DNA of 32,932 nt from Actinomadura soli (GTDB lineage Bacteria; Actinomycetota; Actinomycetes; Streptosporangiales; Streptosporangiaceae), in the NCBI RefSeq assembly GCF_005889715.1, contig NZ_VCKW01000073.1, positions 1 to 32,932 on the forward strand, read 5' to 3'. Both the position numbers and the translations under genes were made by a program. The notes under the pieces were generated by a model. That model searched no databases, had not been told where the DNA came from, and was given only the letters and a program-made list of their open reading frames with translations. Every line of letters starts with the position of its first letter. Within the stretch, counting starts at the first letter, position 1. This document shows positions 16,377-24,804 of this stretch, one piece after another.

Positions 16377-16420
16377 GACCCGGGTTCTGAGCGTCCTCGC
16401 CCCCCGGTGGAGCTGATTCC

Positions 16421-18559
16421 TTGCCCGAACGCGATGCGGAGGAATGGCGGCCCGAAAAGCCGTCATTGCGTAATGAAGTCGCTGCGGACGTGTCCGGTTC
16501 GGTGGTTCAGGCGGGCACCGTCCATGGCGGGATACATCTGCACACGAACACCGGCTATCCGGCCGTGCCCGCCCAGTTGCCGGCGTCGCGCCCTTACTTC
16601 ACCGACCGTTCCCGGGAACTGGAAATACTCGGGCGGCTGAGCGACGGCGCGAGTGAACAGGCGGCCGTCATCGTGATCAGCGGTGTCGGGGGAGTCGGGA
16701 AGACGTCGCTTGCGCTGGCGTGGCTGCATCGCGTCGTCGCTGGATTCGCCGACGGGCAGCTTTTCGCCGACCTTCGCGGTTTCTCCGCCGGGGCGCCCGC
16801 CACTCCGGGCGAGTCGCTCGGACGGTTCCTGCGGGCGCTCGGGGTGGCGCCGGAGGCGGTGCCCGCCGATCTCGATGAGCAGGCGGCCCTTTTCCGCACG
16901 CTCACGGCGGAACGCAGGTTGATCATTTTGCTGGACAACGCCGCGTCCGCGGCGCAGGTCCGTCCGCTGCTGCCGGGGCGCGGGCCTTCGGTGGTGGCGG
17001 TGACGTCCCGGCGGAGGCTGTCGGGGCTGGCGGTCGACGGCGCGTCCTTCCTGCCGCTGGACCCGCTGGACGAGACCGGGGCCGTCGAGCTGCTCGACCG
17101 GATGCTCGGCACCGGGCGGACGGCGGCCGAACCGCAGGCCGTCCGGTCGCTGACCGCCCTGTGCGGACGGCTCCCGCTGGCGCTCTGCACGTCCGCGGCC
17201 CGGCTGGCGACGCGAGGGCACTGGCGCATCGAGCGGCTCGTCGGGGAACTGGCCGACGAGCGGCGGCGCCTGGCCGTCCTCGGTGAGGAGGATCTGTCCG
17301 TGCAGGCCGTCTTCGACGTCACGTACCGGGATCTGCCGCAGTCAGCCGCGCGGCTGTACCGGCTGATGAGCGTCCATCCGAACGGGTGGTTCGGGCTTCC
17401 GGCGGCGACGGCGGTCGCCGGCGAAGGCGCGGACGAGACCGCCCGCGATCTCGACGCCCTGGTCGACGTCAATCTGGTCGACGCCGGCGCGGACGGCAGA
17501 TTCCGCTTCCATGATCTCGCGCATTTGCACGCCAGGTCCGTCGCCGATCAGGTCGAGCCCGAGACGGCGAGGGAGCAGGCGTTCCAGCGGCTCATGGACC
17601 ACTATCTGGGAATGGCGGCGGCGGCGGACCGCGCCATCATTCCGGATCGCTGGCATCTGGGCCGGAAATTCGATGAGCCGCCCGCCGTCCCCTTTTCCGG
17701 GACGGCGGAGGCGATCGGCTGGATCGAAGGCGAACTCCCTCTCCTCCGCGACCTGATCGCCGATGCGCATGAGCGGGGAGCGCATCGCGATACCTGGGAG
17801 ATGTGCGAAGCGTTGTGGGGCGTCCTGACATTTCGCAAGCATTACGCGGTCTGGGTCGAGACCCATGAGAAAGGTCTCGCGTCGGCCGTCGCGCTCGGCG
17901 ATCCCGTCGCCCAGGCCCGGATGCTGGAGGCGCTGGCGGTCGCGCAGCTCAACCTGGGCGACTTCGCCGCGGCGGCACGGCTGGGCCGGGAGGCGCTCGC
18001 CCTGGAGCGCGACGCCGGGCATGTCGAGGGCGAGGTGGCGGCGCTGGAGTGCCTCGGCGTCGCGCAGATGGCGCAGGGCGACGTGGCCCACGCGATAGAG
18101 ACCTTCACCCGGGCGCTGGAAGCCAGCCGCGGTGTGCCGGGGGACGCCGCCCGGAGCACGGCGATGATGACCCGGCGGCTCGGGGAGGCGCTCGTCCGCG
18201 ACGGCCGGTCCGAGGCGGGGGCCGGACGCCTGCGCGAGGCGCTGGTCTTCTTCACCGGGCGCGGCGACGACTACAACCGGGCACGGACGCTCGGCGCCCT
18301 CGCGGACGCGTTGATCGCGGACGGCCAGGACGCCGAGGCGGGCGAGGCCCTCGCGGAGGCGGGGGCGGCCGCCGCCCGCGTCGGGGCCCGGCATTCCCTG
18401 GCGAACATCCATGTCGCGCAGGCGCGCCTCGCGGCCCGCCACGGCGACCCGGCCGCGGAACGCGGCCACCTTGAGCAGGCGGCCGCGGTCTTCGAGGAGC
18501 TCGGCTCCTATCAGGCGCGGGCGATCAGGGAGCGGCTGGCGGAGCTCGGCGGACCGTGA
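16421..18559 (+). CDS. NLR-like NB-ARC/TPR protein with N-terminal RHIM-like/BASS-type motif
   Basis: The 712-aa product has a short amyloid-type motif VSGSVVQAGTVHGGIHLH (24-41), a YFTDRSREL lead-in and then an NB-ARC NTPase. The NTPase shows Walker A GVGGVGKTS (88-96), Walker B RLIILLDN (166-173), VVAVTSRRRLSGL (191-203), the CGRLPLAL helix (248-255) and an MHD-like FRFHDLAHLHA. TPR-rich repeats run from about 480 to the end (VEGEVAALECLGVAQMAQGD is one). TTG 16421 is supported by GGTGGAG eight bases upstream. There is no enzymatic or membrane effector domain, so signalling should be passed to a partner carrying the same motif. The neighbouring 120-aa protein is the obvious candidate. Its end overlaps the convergent 158-aa gene by 35 bases. 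Confidence 0.9.
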   Translation: MPERDAEEWRPEKPSLRNEVAADVSGSVVQAGTVHGGIHLHTNTGYPAVPAQLPASRPYFTDRSRELEILGRLSDGASEQAAVIVISGVGGVGKTSLALAWLHRVVAGFADGQLFADLRGFSAGAPATPGESLGRFLRALGVAPEAVPADLDEQAALFRTLTAERRLIILLDNAASAAQVRPLLPGRGPSVVAVTSRRRLSGLAVDGASFLPLDPLDETGAVELLDRMLGTGRTAAEPQAVRSLTALCGRLPLALCTSAARLATRGHWRIERLVGELADERRRLAVLGEEDLSVQAVFDVTYRDLPQSAARLYRLMSVHPNGWFGLPAATAVAGEGADETARDLDALVDVNLVDAGADGRFRFHDLAHLHARSVADQVEPETAREQAFQRLMDHYLGMAAAADRAIIPDRWHLGRKFDEPPAVPFSGTAEAIGWIEGELPLLRDLIADAHERGAHRDTWEMCEALWGVLTFRKHYAVWVETHEKGLASAVALGDPVAQARMLEALAVAQLNLGDFAAAARLGREALALERDAGHVEGEVAALECLGVAQMAQGDVAHAIETFTRALEASRGVPGDAARSTAMMTRRLGEALVRDGRSEAGAGRLREALVFFTGRGDDYNRARTLGALADALIADGQDAEAGEALAEAGAAAARVGARHSLANIHVAQARLAARHGDPAAERGHLEQAAAVFEELGSYQARAIRERLAELGGP

Positions 18560-19001
18560 TCCGCATGGACGCGAGCGCGCCCGCGCGGTGTCCGGTGACG
18601 AGCCACGCGTGGACGAACGACGCGAACCAGGCGGCGTCCGCAGCCTCCGTGGTGAAGGCCGCGTCCGGCTCGTCCCTGACGGTGATGGTGCAGCGTCCAG
18701 CCGGTTGCATGGTGCAGACCACCAGCCCTGAGAAGCACTCGGGCGGACGGCGGCCGTTGTGCAGCAGCACGTCGGCCACCGATGCCCAGCCGGCGTCTTC
18801 GCCGTCCAGACAGATCGCCAGGTGTTCGTCCAGGAGAGGGTCGGACGTGGGCGGTTCGTCGGCGACGGAGAAGCGGGTCAGCGTCAAGCCCAGGCTGTCG
18901 TGCGGCCCCTGTGCTGTGACGTGAGCGTCGCCGCCGTCCGGGACGGGCGATCGCGTGAGGCGCGCCTGCACGAGACGCGCGTGCACGGGGAGCGCGCTCA
19001 T
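18525..19001 (-). CDS. Hypothetical protein, 158 aa, downstream partner of the GT-B-like gene
   Basis: Starts at ATG 19001 inside an ATGA overlap with the stop of the upstream gene, so translation is coupled. The protein begins MSALPVHARLVQARLTRSPV. It looks soluble and mixed alpha/beta: DEHLAICLDGEDAGWASVAD, then PPECFSGLVVCTMQPAGRCT and ADAAWFASFVHAWLVTGHRA. No signal peptide or membrane helix is seen. I do not recognise the family. It ends 35 bases inside the convergent NB-ARC gene. The tight unit with the GT-B-like gene, facing the NLR pair, suggests it may belong to the same module (inference). Confidence 0.75.
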   Translation of the reverse strand: MSALPVHARLVQARLTRSPVPDGGDAHVTAQGPHDSLGLTLTRFSVADEPPTSDPLLDEHLAICLDGEDAGWASVADVLLHNGRRPPECFSGLVVCTMQPAGRCTITVRDEPDAAFTTEAADAAWFASFVHAWLVTGHRAGALASMRITVRRAPPAAP

Positions 19002-20236
19002 GACAGGCCGCTCCGCTCGCGGTGGCAGGTGATCAGCTCCGGCGGCGGAACCGGCTCGGCCGCCGGCGGTTCCGCCGGCTCCTCGATGCCCATCAGCGAG
19101 TACATCTCGCGCCGCAGCAGGACGGCCGCCCGTCCCGGCTCCGAGGTCAGCCGGTCGCACAGCGGCACCCGGGAGCACGGGTTCGCGATGGCGTCCTGGA
19201 CCTGGCCGAGGAGCGGCCGGTGCGGGTCCAGGTGCGGTGCGCACCGTCCCAGCAGGTCGCTCAGCGAACCCGGCACCACCTCGTCGGCCGGGAACGCGCC
19301 GAGCAGCACCGGAACGCCCGCCGCCGCGCCGTAGGCGGTCACCGACCCGTGGTCGCCGATCACCAGGTCGGCCGCCGCCAGTGCCGCGCGCCAGCCCTCG
19401 TGGAAGGGCAGCAGCCCGACGCCGAGCCGCAGGCAGTCGTCGTACCAGGCGGTGAGCTGGCGAAACCCGTGCCAGCTCCACACGACGGGATGGACGGCCA
19501 TCACGATGCGGTACTCCTCGGACGGCAGGTCGAGCGCGAGCTGCCGGACCAGGTCGCGGTGCCGGCCGAGCAGCGCCCGCGACCCCCAGGTGGAGGAGAC
19601 GACGACGAGGCGCCGTCCGTCCGCGACCCCGAGCGCGGCGCGGTGGCGGTCGCGGAACGGGAGGCTGGCGAGGAGCCGGTCGTAGGCCGGGTCGCCGACG
19701 ATCCGCGCCACGGGCAGCGCCTCGGGACAGATCCGCTCCAGCGCGTCCCGGTGGTCGCGATGCGCGAACGCCAGGACGGACGGGATGACCCGGCCGCCCG
19801 CGACGATCGCCTCCCGGCGCAGGCCCGCGATCGGCGGCGCCGCGGGCGGGCCCGCACCGTCCCACCGGCGCGCCAGCTTGGCCGGGCCCGCACCGTGCTG
19901 AAGCACGAGGACCGGCGCGTGGATCCGCTCCAGGGCCCCGTCGCCCGCCGCGACCGCCAGGTCGAACTGCGTCTGCGACGCCTGCTCGAAGGGAACGACC
20001 ACCGCGCCGGACGCGGCCAGGTGGTGGGCCGTCCCCGCGGTGAGCGCCGACGTCGGCGCCACCGTGTAGACCGTCTGGATCCGCCGGTCGCGCTCGACCA
20101 GCGGTGCGACGTCGGCGAGCCTGGTCGCCGACGTCAGATGGTGGACGACCATGAGGACCGTCCGAAGCCCCGAGAGCGTCGCACCCTTTCCGTTGTCCAG
20201 GCCGAACGGTCCTACAGACCATCCGTCGACTGACAT
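18998..20236 (-). CDS. GT-B-fold-like protein resembling CDP-glycerol glycerophosphotransferases/glycosyltransferases
   Basis: The 412-aa product starts at ATG 20236 with AAGGGGGA about five bases upstream. N-terminal segment LRTVLMVVHHLTSATRLADV and PVLVLQHGAGPAKLARR look like the first Rossmann-like domain. RRLVVVSSTWGSRALL and YRIVMAVHPVVWSWHG precede AADLVIGDHGSVTAYGAAAG and VPVLLGAF, the D/E-HGS-type donor-site pattern of CDP-glycerol phosphotransferase and GT-B enzymes. A Pro-rich tail ends in CHRERSGLS. No membrane segment is evident. Donor and acceptor are unknown. The stop overlaps the next gene by four bases. A nucleotide-sugar role is inference from fold-like motifs only. Confidence 0.65.
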   Translation of the reverse strand: MSVDGWSVGPFGLDNGKGATLSGLRTVLMVVHHLTSATRLADVAPLVERDRRIQTVYTVAPTSALTAGTAHHLAASGAVVVPFEQASQTQFDLAVAAGDGALERIHAPVLVLQHGAGPAKLARRWDGAGPPAAPPIAGLRREAIVAGGRVIPSVLAFAHRDHRDALERICPEALPVARIVGDPAYDRLLASLPFRDRHRAALGVADGRRLVVVSSTWGSRALLGRHRDLVRQLALDLPSEEYRIVMAVHPVVWSWHGFRQLTAWYDDCLRLGVGLLPFHEGWRAALAAADLVIGDHGSVTAYGAAAGVPVLLGAFPADEVVPGSLSDLLGRCAPHLDPHRPLLGQVQDAIANPCSRVPLCDRLTSEPGRAAVLLRREMYSLMGIEEPAEPPAAEPVPPPELITCHRERSGLS

Positions 20237-20379
20237 TGCGTCCCCCTTGCCCCGATTGATGCGGCGACCTGGATGACCGCCTCGGAGCCACGATGCGCGT
20301 CCCTTCTGGACGGGACTCTTGCAGGGGACTGCACGGATGATTGCAACCCAGGTGGGAGCGGGACTACTGAGCACCACAG

Positions 20380-20420
20380 AAGGACCGGGGTGGAACTCTC
20401 ACGAGATCCCCCCGGTCCTT
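20380..20420. terminator. Perfect 11-base-stem hairpin, possible attenuator
   Basis: AAGGACCGGGG (20380-20390) and CCCCGGTCCTT (20410-20420) form an 11-base perfect stem with a 19-base loop. It is followed on the plus strand by TGCTACC rather than a T-run. No gene precedes it on the plus strand. On the minus strand it would lie in the 5' leader of the GT-B-like gene, about 145 bases upstream of its start, where it could attenuate transcription. Confidence 0.4.
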
Positions 20421-20716
20421 TGCTACCAAATGAAGATGGGGACCATTCGGTGCTCCGTTTCTATATCCAGCTTTCGCGTGTGCTTCTGCACTTGCAGAAA
20501 GTCGTTGTCGACCAGCGCCCGAGGCTTCATTGGGAGCCGGGCTTGCCCAAGCGTAGCCGATTCCGGTGTGACATGTGAGTCATAGGAGGTTGCTGCCGCT
20601 TGTCTATGATCGACCGGACCGCCCGTTTAGGTCACTTCGGCCCGATTGTATCGGGCATAACGGTCAACGAGGTCCGAGAATGACCTTTTCGGGCGTCGTC
20701 CACGATTGCCGGTAAG

Positions 20717-20732
20717 TCGAACATTTGTTCCC
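20717..20732. promoter_or_regulatory. LexA (SOS) box-like site upstream of the SARP/STAND gene
   Basis: TCGAACATTTGTTCCC contains GAAC-N4-GTTC, the core of the Gram-positive/actinobacterial LexA box (consensus CGAACRNRYGTTCG). Twelve of the 14 consensus positions match. It overlaps a possible -35 (TTGTTC, 20725-20730) that is 17 bases from TTAATA (20748-20753). LexA binding there would block the promoter. Confidence 0.4.
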
Positions 20733-20840
20733 TAGATGCAATGTGGATTAATACCACTAGAGCTAATCAATGCGCCAGTGGGGGTAGTAACTGGACATTT
20801 CGTGTGAGACCTTCCGTATTGGGGTCATTCGGAGGGAACG

Positions 20841-23800
20841 ATGGAGGAGGTCGCGCTCCTCGGTCCGGTCGAGTTGCGGGTGGAGGGCCGGCGGCTCGAC
20901 GCCGGTTCGCCGAAGGAGAGCTGCGTGCTCGCCGTCCTGGCGGTGGAATGCGGTCACACCGTCTCCCCGGACACCCTGGCCGCCAGGATCTGGGGCCCGG
21001 ACCCGCCCGCGCGGGCGAGGGGGAACCTGGCGAGCTACCTGTCGCGGCTGCGACGCAGGCTCAGGGACGCGGACGCGGACAACGCGCCGCTGGGGCACGG
21101 TCCAGGCGGCTACGTCCTGACCCTCGACCCCGAGGCGGTCGATCTCCACCGGTTCCGGCGGCTGCGCCGCCAGGCGCGCGCCATCGCCGACAGCGGGGGC
21201 GACGAGCACGCCCGCTCCCTGCTCATCGAGGCGGAGGCGCTCTGGCGCGGCGACGAGCCGCTCGCCGGGCTTCCCGGCGAATGGGCGCGCGGCCTGCGCA
21301 CGAGCCTGCGCGAGGAGCTCCACGCCGTCCGGCTGGAGCGGATCGAGGCGGAGCTGCGGCTCGGTCTCCATGACGTCGTCGTCGGCGACCTGTCCCGGCT
21401 CACCGCCGCGAATCCGTTCGACGAGCGGGCGGCGGCGCTGCTCATGACCGCGCTGTACCGGTGCGACCGGCACGCGGACGCGCTCGCCGTCTACCGGCGG
21501 GTGCACCGGCTGCTCGCGGACGAGACGGGCACGGAACCGGGGGAGCGGCTCAGCGACCTGCACGAGCGGATACTCCGGCGCGACCTCGACCTGGCCGCGA
21601 TTCCGCGGTACCGCCGCGCGGCCCCGCAGCCCACCGGCGCGCCGCCCGGCCCGGCGGCCACGGCGGACCCCGACGCGGGCCCGCAGCCCACCGCGCTGTT
21701 CCCGGACGATCCGATGCCGCCCGTCGCCGCCGACTTCACCGGACGGGACGCGGAACTCGGCGTCCTCACCCGTCCGGCGACCGAGGCCGGGGAGGCCCCC
21801 GCGCGGATCTCGGTCATCACCGGCCTGGCGGGCGTCGGGAAGAGCGCGCTCGCCATGCGCGCGGCGCGCGTGCTCGCGCACCGGTATCCGGACGCCCGGC
21901 TCTACCTGCACCTGCGCGGGCACGACCCGGAGCGGCCGCCGATGTCGCCGCACGCCGCGCTCGCCGAACTGCTCCGGCAGGTCGGCGTCCCGTCCAAGCG
22001 GATCCCGGCCGAACTCCAGGCCCGGGTCGCGCTGTGGCGGCGGGAGCTGGGCGGGCGGCGCGCGATCGTCGTGCTGGACGACGCCACCGGCGTGGACCAG
22101 ATCCGCGCGATCGTCGCCGCCGGGCCGGCCCGGTTCCTCATCACCAGCAGGCGGCGGCTGGCCGGGCTTCCCGGTGCGAGCTACCTGCCCCTCGACGTTC
22201 TTGGCATGGAGGAGGCGCGTGCGCTCGTCCGCGCCATCGCGGGCGACCGCCTCACCGCCGAGCAGGTCGACGACATCGTCCGCCGGTGCAGCCGGTTGCC
22301 GGTGGCGCTGCGCGTCGCCGCGGGGCGCGCCGTGACGAGCCCGCAGGACGACCCTCTCGACGGACCGGCGCTCCCCGAAGAGGACGAGGGCCTGGCCGAG
22401 GCGGCGTTCGAGCTCTCCTACCGCGCGCTCACCGACGACCAGCGAACGGTCTTCCGGCGGCTGGGCCTGAGCCCGTGCCCGGAGACCGGGGCGCGGGCGG
22501 CCGCGATCCTGAGCGGATGCCCGCCCGGCGTCGCGGACGACGCCGTCGAGACCCTGCTCGATCACCATCTCGTGGACGAGCCCCGGCCGGGACGGCTGCG
22601 CATGCACGATCTCGTCCGCGCGTTCGCCCGGTCCCGCGCGTTCGCCGAGGACTCCAACGGGGACCGGAGGCGCGCCCTCGGACGCCTGCTGAACCATTAC
22701 CTCGGACGCGTCCATCGTGCGGATCGCGTCCTGCATCCGCACCGGCGCAGGCTTCCCGTCCCGGACGGGACGGCGGACGACGACCCTTCACCGGCCATTG
22801 GCGAGGCGCAGGCATGGATGAACGAGGAATGGCGCAACGGCCTCGCGCTCGCCCACCACGCCATAGCACGAGAAAGGAAGCAGGACGGTGTGCTGCTGGT
22901 GCACCTCTTTTCCCGTTACCTGGAAGTGCACGGACACCATGAATGCGCCGCCGAGGCGCAAGAAGAAGCCCTCCAGGCGGCGCGTGAACTCGGGGACGCG
23001 GCGTTCACCGCGCAGACGCTGCACGAATTGAGCGTCACCAGGGCACGCACCGGACGTTTCACCGAAGCGCTCGAAGCGGCCGAACAGGCGCTCGCCCTGA
23101 ACCGGACCGCGGACGACCGGCCCGCCACCGCCGAGGTCCTCGACCGGATGGGCATCTACCTGCTGGCGACCGGCCGTTACCGCGAGGCGCTCGCGCATTG
23201 CCAGGAATCCCAGGGAATCTACCGGTGGCTCGGCGACCGGCACGGTGAGGCGGAAGCGCTCGACCACGCGGGAATGGCCCTGTGGTATCTCGGCCGCTAT
23301 GAGGAGGCCATGGTCCACATGCGGAGTTCGCTCGACGGGTACCGGCGCACCGGCGACGATCGCGGTGAGGCGGCGGCGCTGAACAATCTCGGCGAAGTGC
23401 AGCGGCAGCGCGGCTACCATCGCGACGCCGTCCAGCATTACCTGGAGGCGGCCCGGGTGTTCGGCCGGATCGACGAGGGCCGCAACAACGCCATTCTCAA
23501 AAGCAACATCGGGAACGTCCACCTGTACAAGGGCGAATACCAGGAGGCGCTGCGCTGCCATCGTGAGGCGATCGCCGTGTTCCGCGCGACGGGGGAGCGG
23601 CGGAACATCGCCGACACTCTCAACAGCCTCGGCGTGACGTATCTGCTCATGGACCGTCCGACGGAGGCGCTCGTCCACCATCAGGACGCGGAACGGCTGG
23701 CGCGCGAGGTCGGAGATCCGCATCAGCGTGTGCGGGCTCTGCAGGGCGCCGGGGACGCGCACCGCGCCTCCGGACGCTGCTCCGCCGCACTCGACCATTA

Positions 23801-24014
23801 CAAGCAGGCGCTGGCCATCGCGCGCGACATCAGCGACCCGTACGGGGAGGGAAAGGCGCACGAGGGGATCGCCGGCGCGACCCTGCAGCTCCGCGGCGCC
23901 GACGCCGCCCGGATCCACTGGCGCCAGGCCCTCGACCTGTTCGAGATGCTCGACGTCCCCGAGGCGCGGTCGATCGCGATCCGGCTGCAGATGGTGGACG
24001 GCGTCGCCTCCTGA
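20841..24014 (+). CDS. AfsR-like SARP regulator: OmpR-type HTH + BTAD + NB-ARC + TPR
   Basis: The 1057-aa protein starts at ATG 20841 with GGAGGGA just upstream. Residues 1-97 are an OmpR/PhoB-type winged helix of SARP type (VALLGPVELRVEGRRLDAGS; GNLASYLSRLRRRLRDADAD; GPGGYVL). Residues 99-250 form the BTAD (VDLHRFRRLRRQARAIADSG; NPFDERAAALLMTALYRCDR). After a Pro/Ala linker comes NB-ARC: Walker A GLAGVGKS (328-335), Walker B AIVVLDD (408-414), ITSRRRLAGLPG, CSRLPVALRVAAGRAV and an MHD motif in LRMHDLVRAFAR. Six or more TPRs of about 40 residues follow (for example GEAAALNNLGEVQRQRGYHR). AfsR-type regulators activate secondary metabolism or developmental genes; the target is not evident here. 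No biosynthetic core genes are adjacent. Confidence 0.93.
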   Translation: MEEVALLGPVELRVEGRRLDAGSPKESCVLAVLAVECGHTVSPDTLAARIWGPDPPARARGNLASYLSRLRRRLRDADADNAPLGHGPGGYVLTLDPEAVDLHRFRRLRRQARAIADSGGDEHARSLLIEAEALWRGDEPLAGLPGEWARGLRTSLREELHAVRLERIEAELRLGLHDVVVGDLSRLTAANPFDERAAALLMTALYRCDRHADALAVYRRVHRLLADETGTEPGERLSDLHERILRRDLDLAAIPRYRRAAPQPTGAPPGPAATADPDAGPQPTALFPDDPMPPVAADFTGRDAELGVLTRPATEAGEAPARISVITGLAGVGKSALAMRAARVLAHRYPDARLYLHLRGHDPERPPMSPHAALAELLRQVGVPSKRIPAELQARVALWRRELGGRRAIVVLDDATGVDQIRAIVAAGPARFLITSRRRLAGLPGASYLPLDVLGMEEARALVRAIAGDRLTAEQVDDIVRRCSRLPVALRVAAGRAVTSPQDDPLDGPALPEEDEGLAEAAFELSYRALTDDQRTVFRRLGLSPCPETGARAAAILSGCPPGVADDAVETLLDHHLVDEPRPGRLRMHDLVRAFARSRAFAEDSNGDRRRALGRLLNHYLGRVHRADRVLHPHRRRLPVPDGTADDDPSPAIGEAQAWMNEEWRNGLALAHHAIARERKQDGVLLVHLFSRYLEVHGHHECAAEAQEEALQAARELGDAAFTAQTLHELSVTRARTGRFTEALEAAEQALALNRTADDRPATAEVLDRMGIYLLATGRYREALAHCQESQGIYRWLGDRHGEAEALDHAGMALWYLGRYEEAMVHMRSSLDGYRRTGDDRGEAAALNNLGEVQRQRGYHRDAVQHYLEAARVFGRIDEGRNNAILKSNIGNVHLYKGEYQEALRCHREAIAVFRATGERRNIADTLNSLGVTYLLMDRPTEALVHHQDAERLAREVGDPHQRVRALQGAGDAHRASGRCSAALDHYKQALAIARDISDPYGEGKAHEGIAGATLQLRGADAARIHWRQALDLFEMLDVPEARSIAIRLQMVDGVAS

Positions 24015-24054
24015 ACGCCGCCTCCCGAACCGAGCGGACCGCCCGACGCGAACG

Positions 24055-24072
24055 TAGGGATTTGGGTCCCTA
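24055..24072. promoter_or_regulatory. Inverted repeat upstream of the DinB-like gene
   Basis: TAGGGA (24055-24060) and TCCCTA (24067-24072), six-base arms spaced by six bases, in the 175-base gap before ATG 24190. Size and symmetry suit a dimeric regulator operator; the regulator is unknown. Confidence 0.3.
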
Positions 24073-24189
24073 ATGTGGCGTTTCGCTCTTCCCGTACTGA
24101 AGATCTCGCGTGATCCGCGCCGTCCGATGACTTTCCGTCGTGCGGATGGTCCACAGAACAGTAGGGCCGGCACCACGATTGGAGCGCGG

Positions 24190-24771
24190 ATGCACGAGCG
24201 GACGAATGCGCCACGGCTCGTCCCCCAGGAGGGCGGGCTGATGGAGCGCGCGATCGGCTTCGCGCTGACCTCGGTCCAGGCGGTCACGCCGGGCATGATG
24301 TCCCGCCGCACGCCGTGCGCGTCGTGGGACCTGGAGATGCTGCTGCTGCACCTCCGCGACTCCCTCGCGGCGCTGGACGACGGCATCCGCCATGGGCGCG
24401 TCGACATGCTGCCGGAGCCGCCCGCGCCGGACGAGGACCCGGTGTCGGCGGTGCGGGTGCGGGCCGTGCGGCTGCTGCGCGCGTCCGTCTCGCCGAGACG
24501 GGTGGAGGTCGGTGACCGCCACCTGGGCGGGGACCTGATGACCGCGGCCGGGGCGATCGAGGTGGCCGTCCACGGCTGGGACATCGCGCAGGCGTCGGGC
24601 CGGGGGACGCCCATCCCGGCGGCGCTGGCGGACGAGCTGCTGACGGTCTGCCCGCTGGTGGTCCCCGAGCCCGCGCGCCGGCCGCTGTTCGCCGACCCGG
24701 TCGAGCCCGCCCCGGACGCCGCCGCCGGTGACCGCCTGGTCGCCTTCCTCGGCCGCAGCCCCCTCCCCTGA
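24190..24771 (+). CDS. TIGR03086-like metal-binding protein (mycothiol maleylpyruvate isomerase/DinB superfamily)
   Basis: The 193-aa product starts MHERTNAPRLVPQEGGLMER; ATG 24190 has GGAG five bases upstream, whereas the longer frame from 24073 begins in the intergenic repeat. It contains ERAIGFALTSVQAVTPGMMS, a short helix TPCASWDLEMLLLHLRDSLA whose W-D-L-x-x-L-x-x-H pattern supplies the first metal His, and the family signature AAGAIEVAVHGWDIAQASGR with the second His. The fold is a four-helix DinB-like bundle, often a mycothiol-dependent or metal-dependent transferase/isomerase. It is convergent with the aldo/keto reductase (34-base gap). Specific substrate unknown. Confidence 0.8.
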   Translation: MHERTNAPRLVPQEGGLMERAIGFALTSVQAVTPGMMSRRTPCASWDLEMLLLHLRDSLAALDDGIRHGRVDMLPEPPAPDEDPVSAVRVRAVRLLRASVSPRRVEVGDRHLGGDLMTAAGAIEVAVHGWDIAQASGRGTPIPAALADELLTVCPLVVPEPARRPLFADPVEPAPDAAAGDRLVAFLGRSPLP

Positions 24772-24804
24772 GCCCGCGGGCAGAGGAGGAGGCGGCTCGT
24801 TCGC

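Larger units (their letters stand above)
20237..20840. other. 604-base divergent intergenic region
   Basis: No supported gene: short plus-strand frames around 20273-20585 lack ribosome sites and protein-like composition. It is clearly AT-richer than its surroundings. It holds an 11-base-stem hairpin, a LexA-box-like site and the likely promoter of the SARP gene, each listed separately. Confidence 0.5.

Noticed and set aside
20273..20585. Short plus-strand frames of 88-101 codons in the region before the SARP gene
   Set aside because: No ribosome site, no protein-like pattern, and they cross the 11-base hairpin.
20763..22742. 659-codon minus-strand open frame opposite the SARP gene
   Set aside because: Antisense of a clear SARP/NB-ARC gene; composition is non-protein-like.
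20841..24014. Interpretation of the SARP gene as marking a biosynthetic gene cluster
   Set aside because: No PKS, NRPS, terpene or RiPP core enzymes lie nearby; the ACP is 6.6 kb away with unrelated genes between.
24772..24781. GCCCGCGGGC palindrome between convergent genes as a terminator
   Set aside because: There is no loop, so it cannot form a normal hairpin; too common in such GC-rich DNA.
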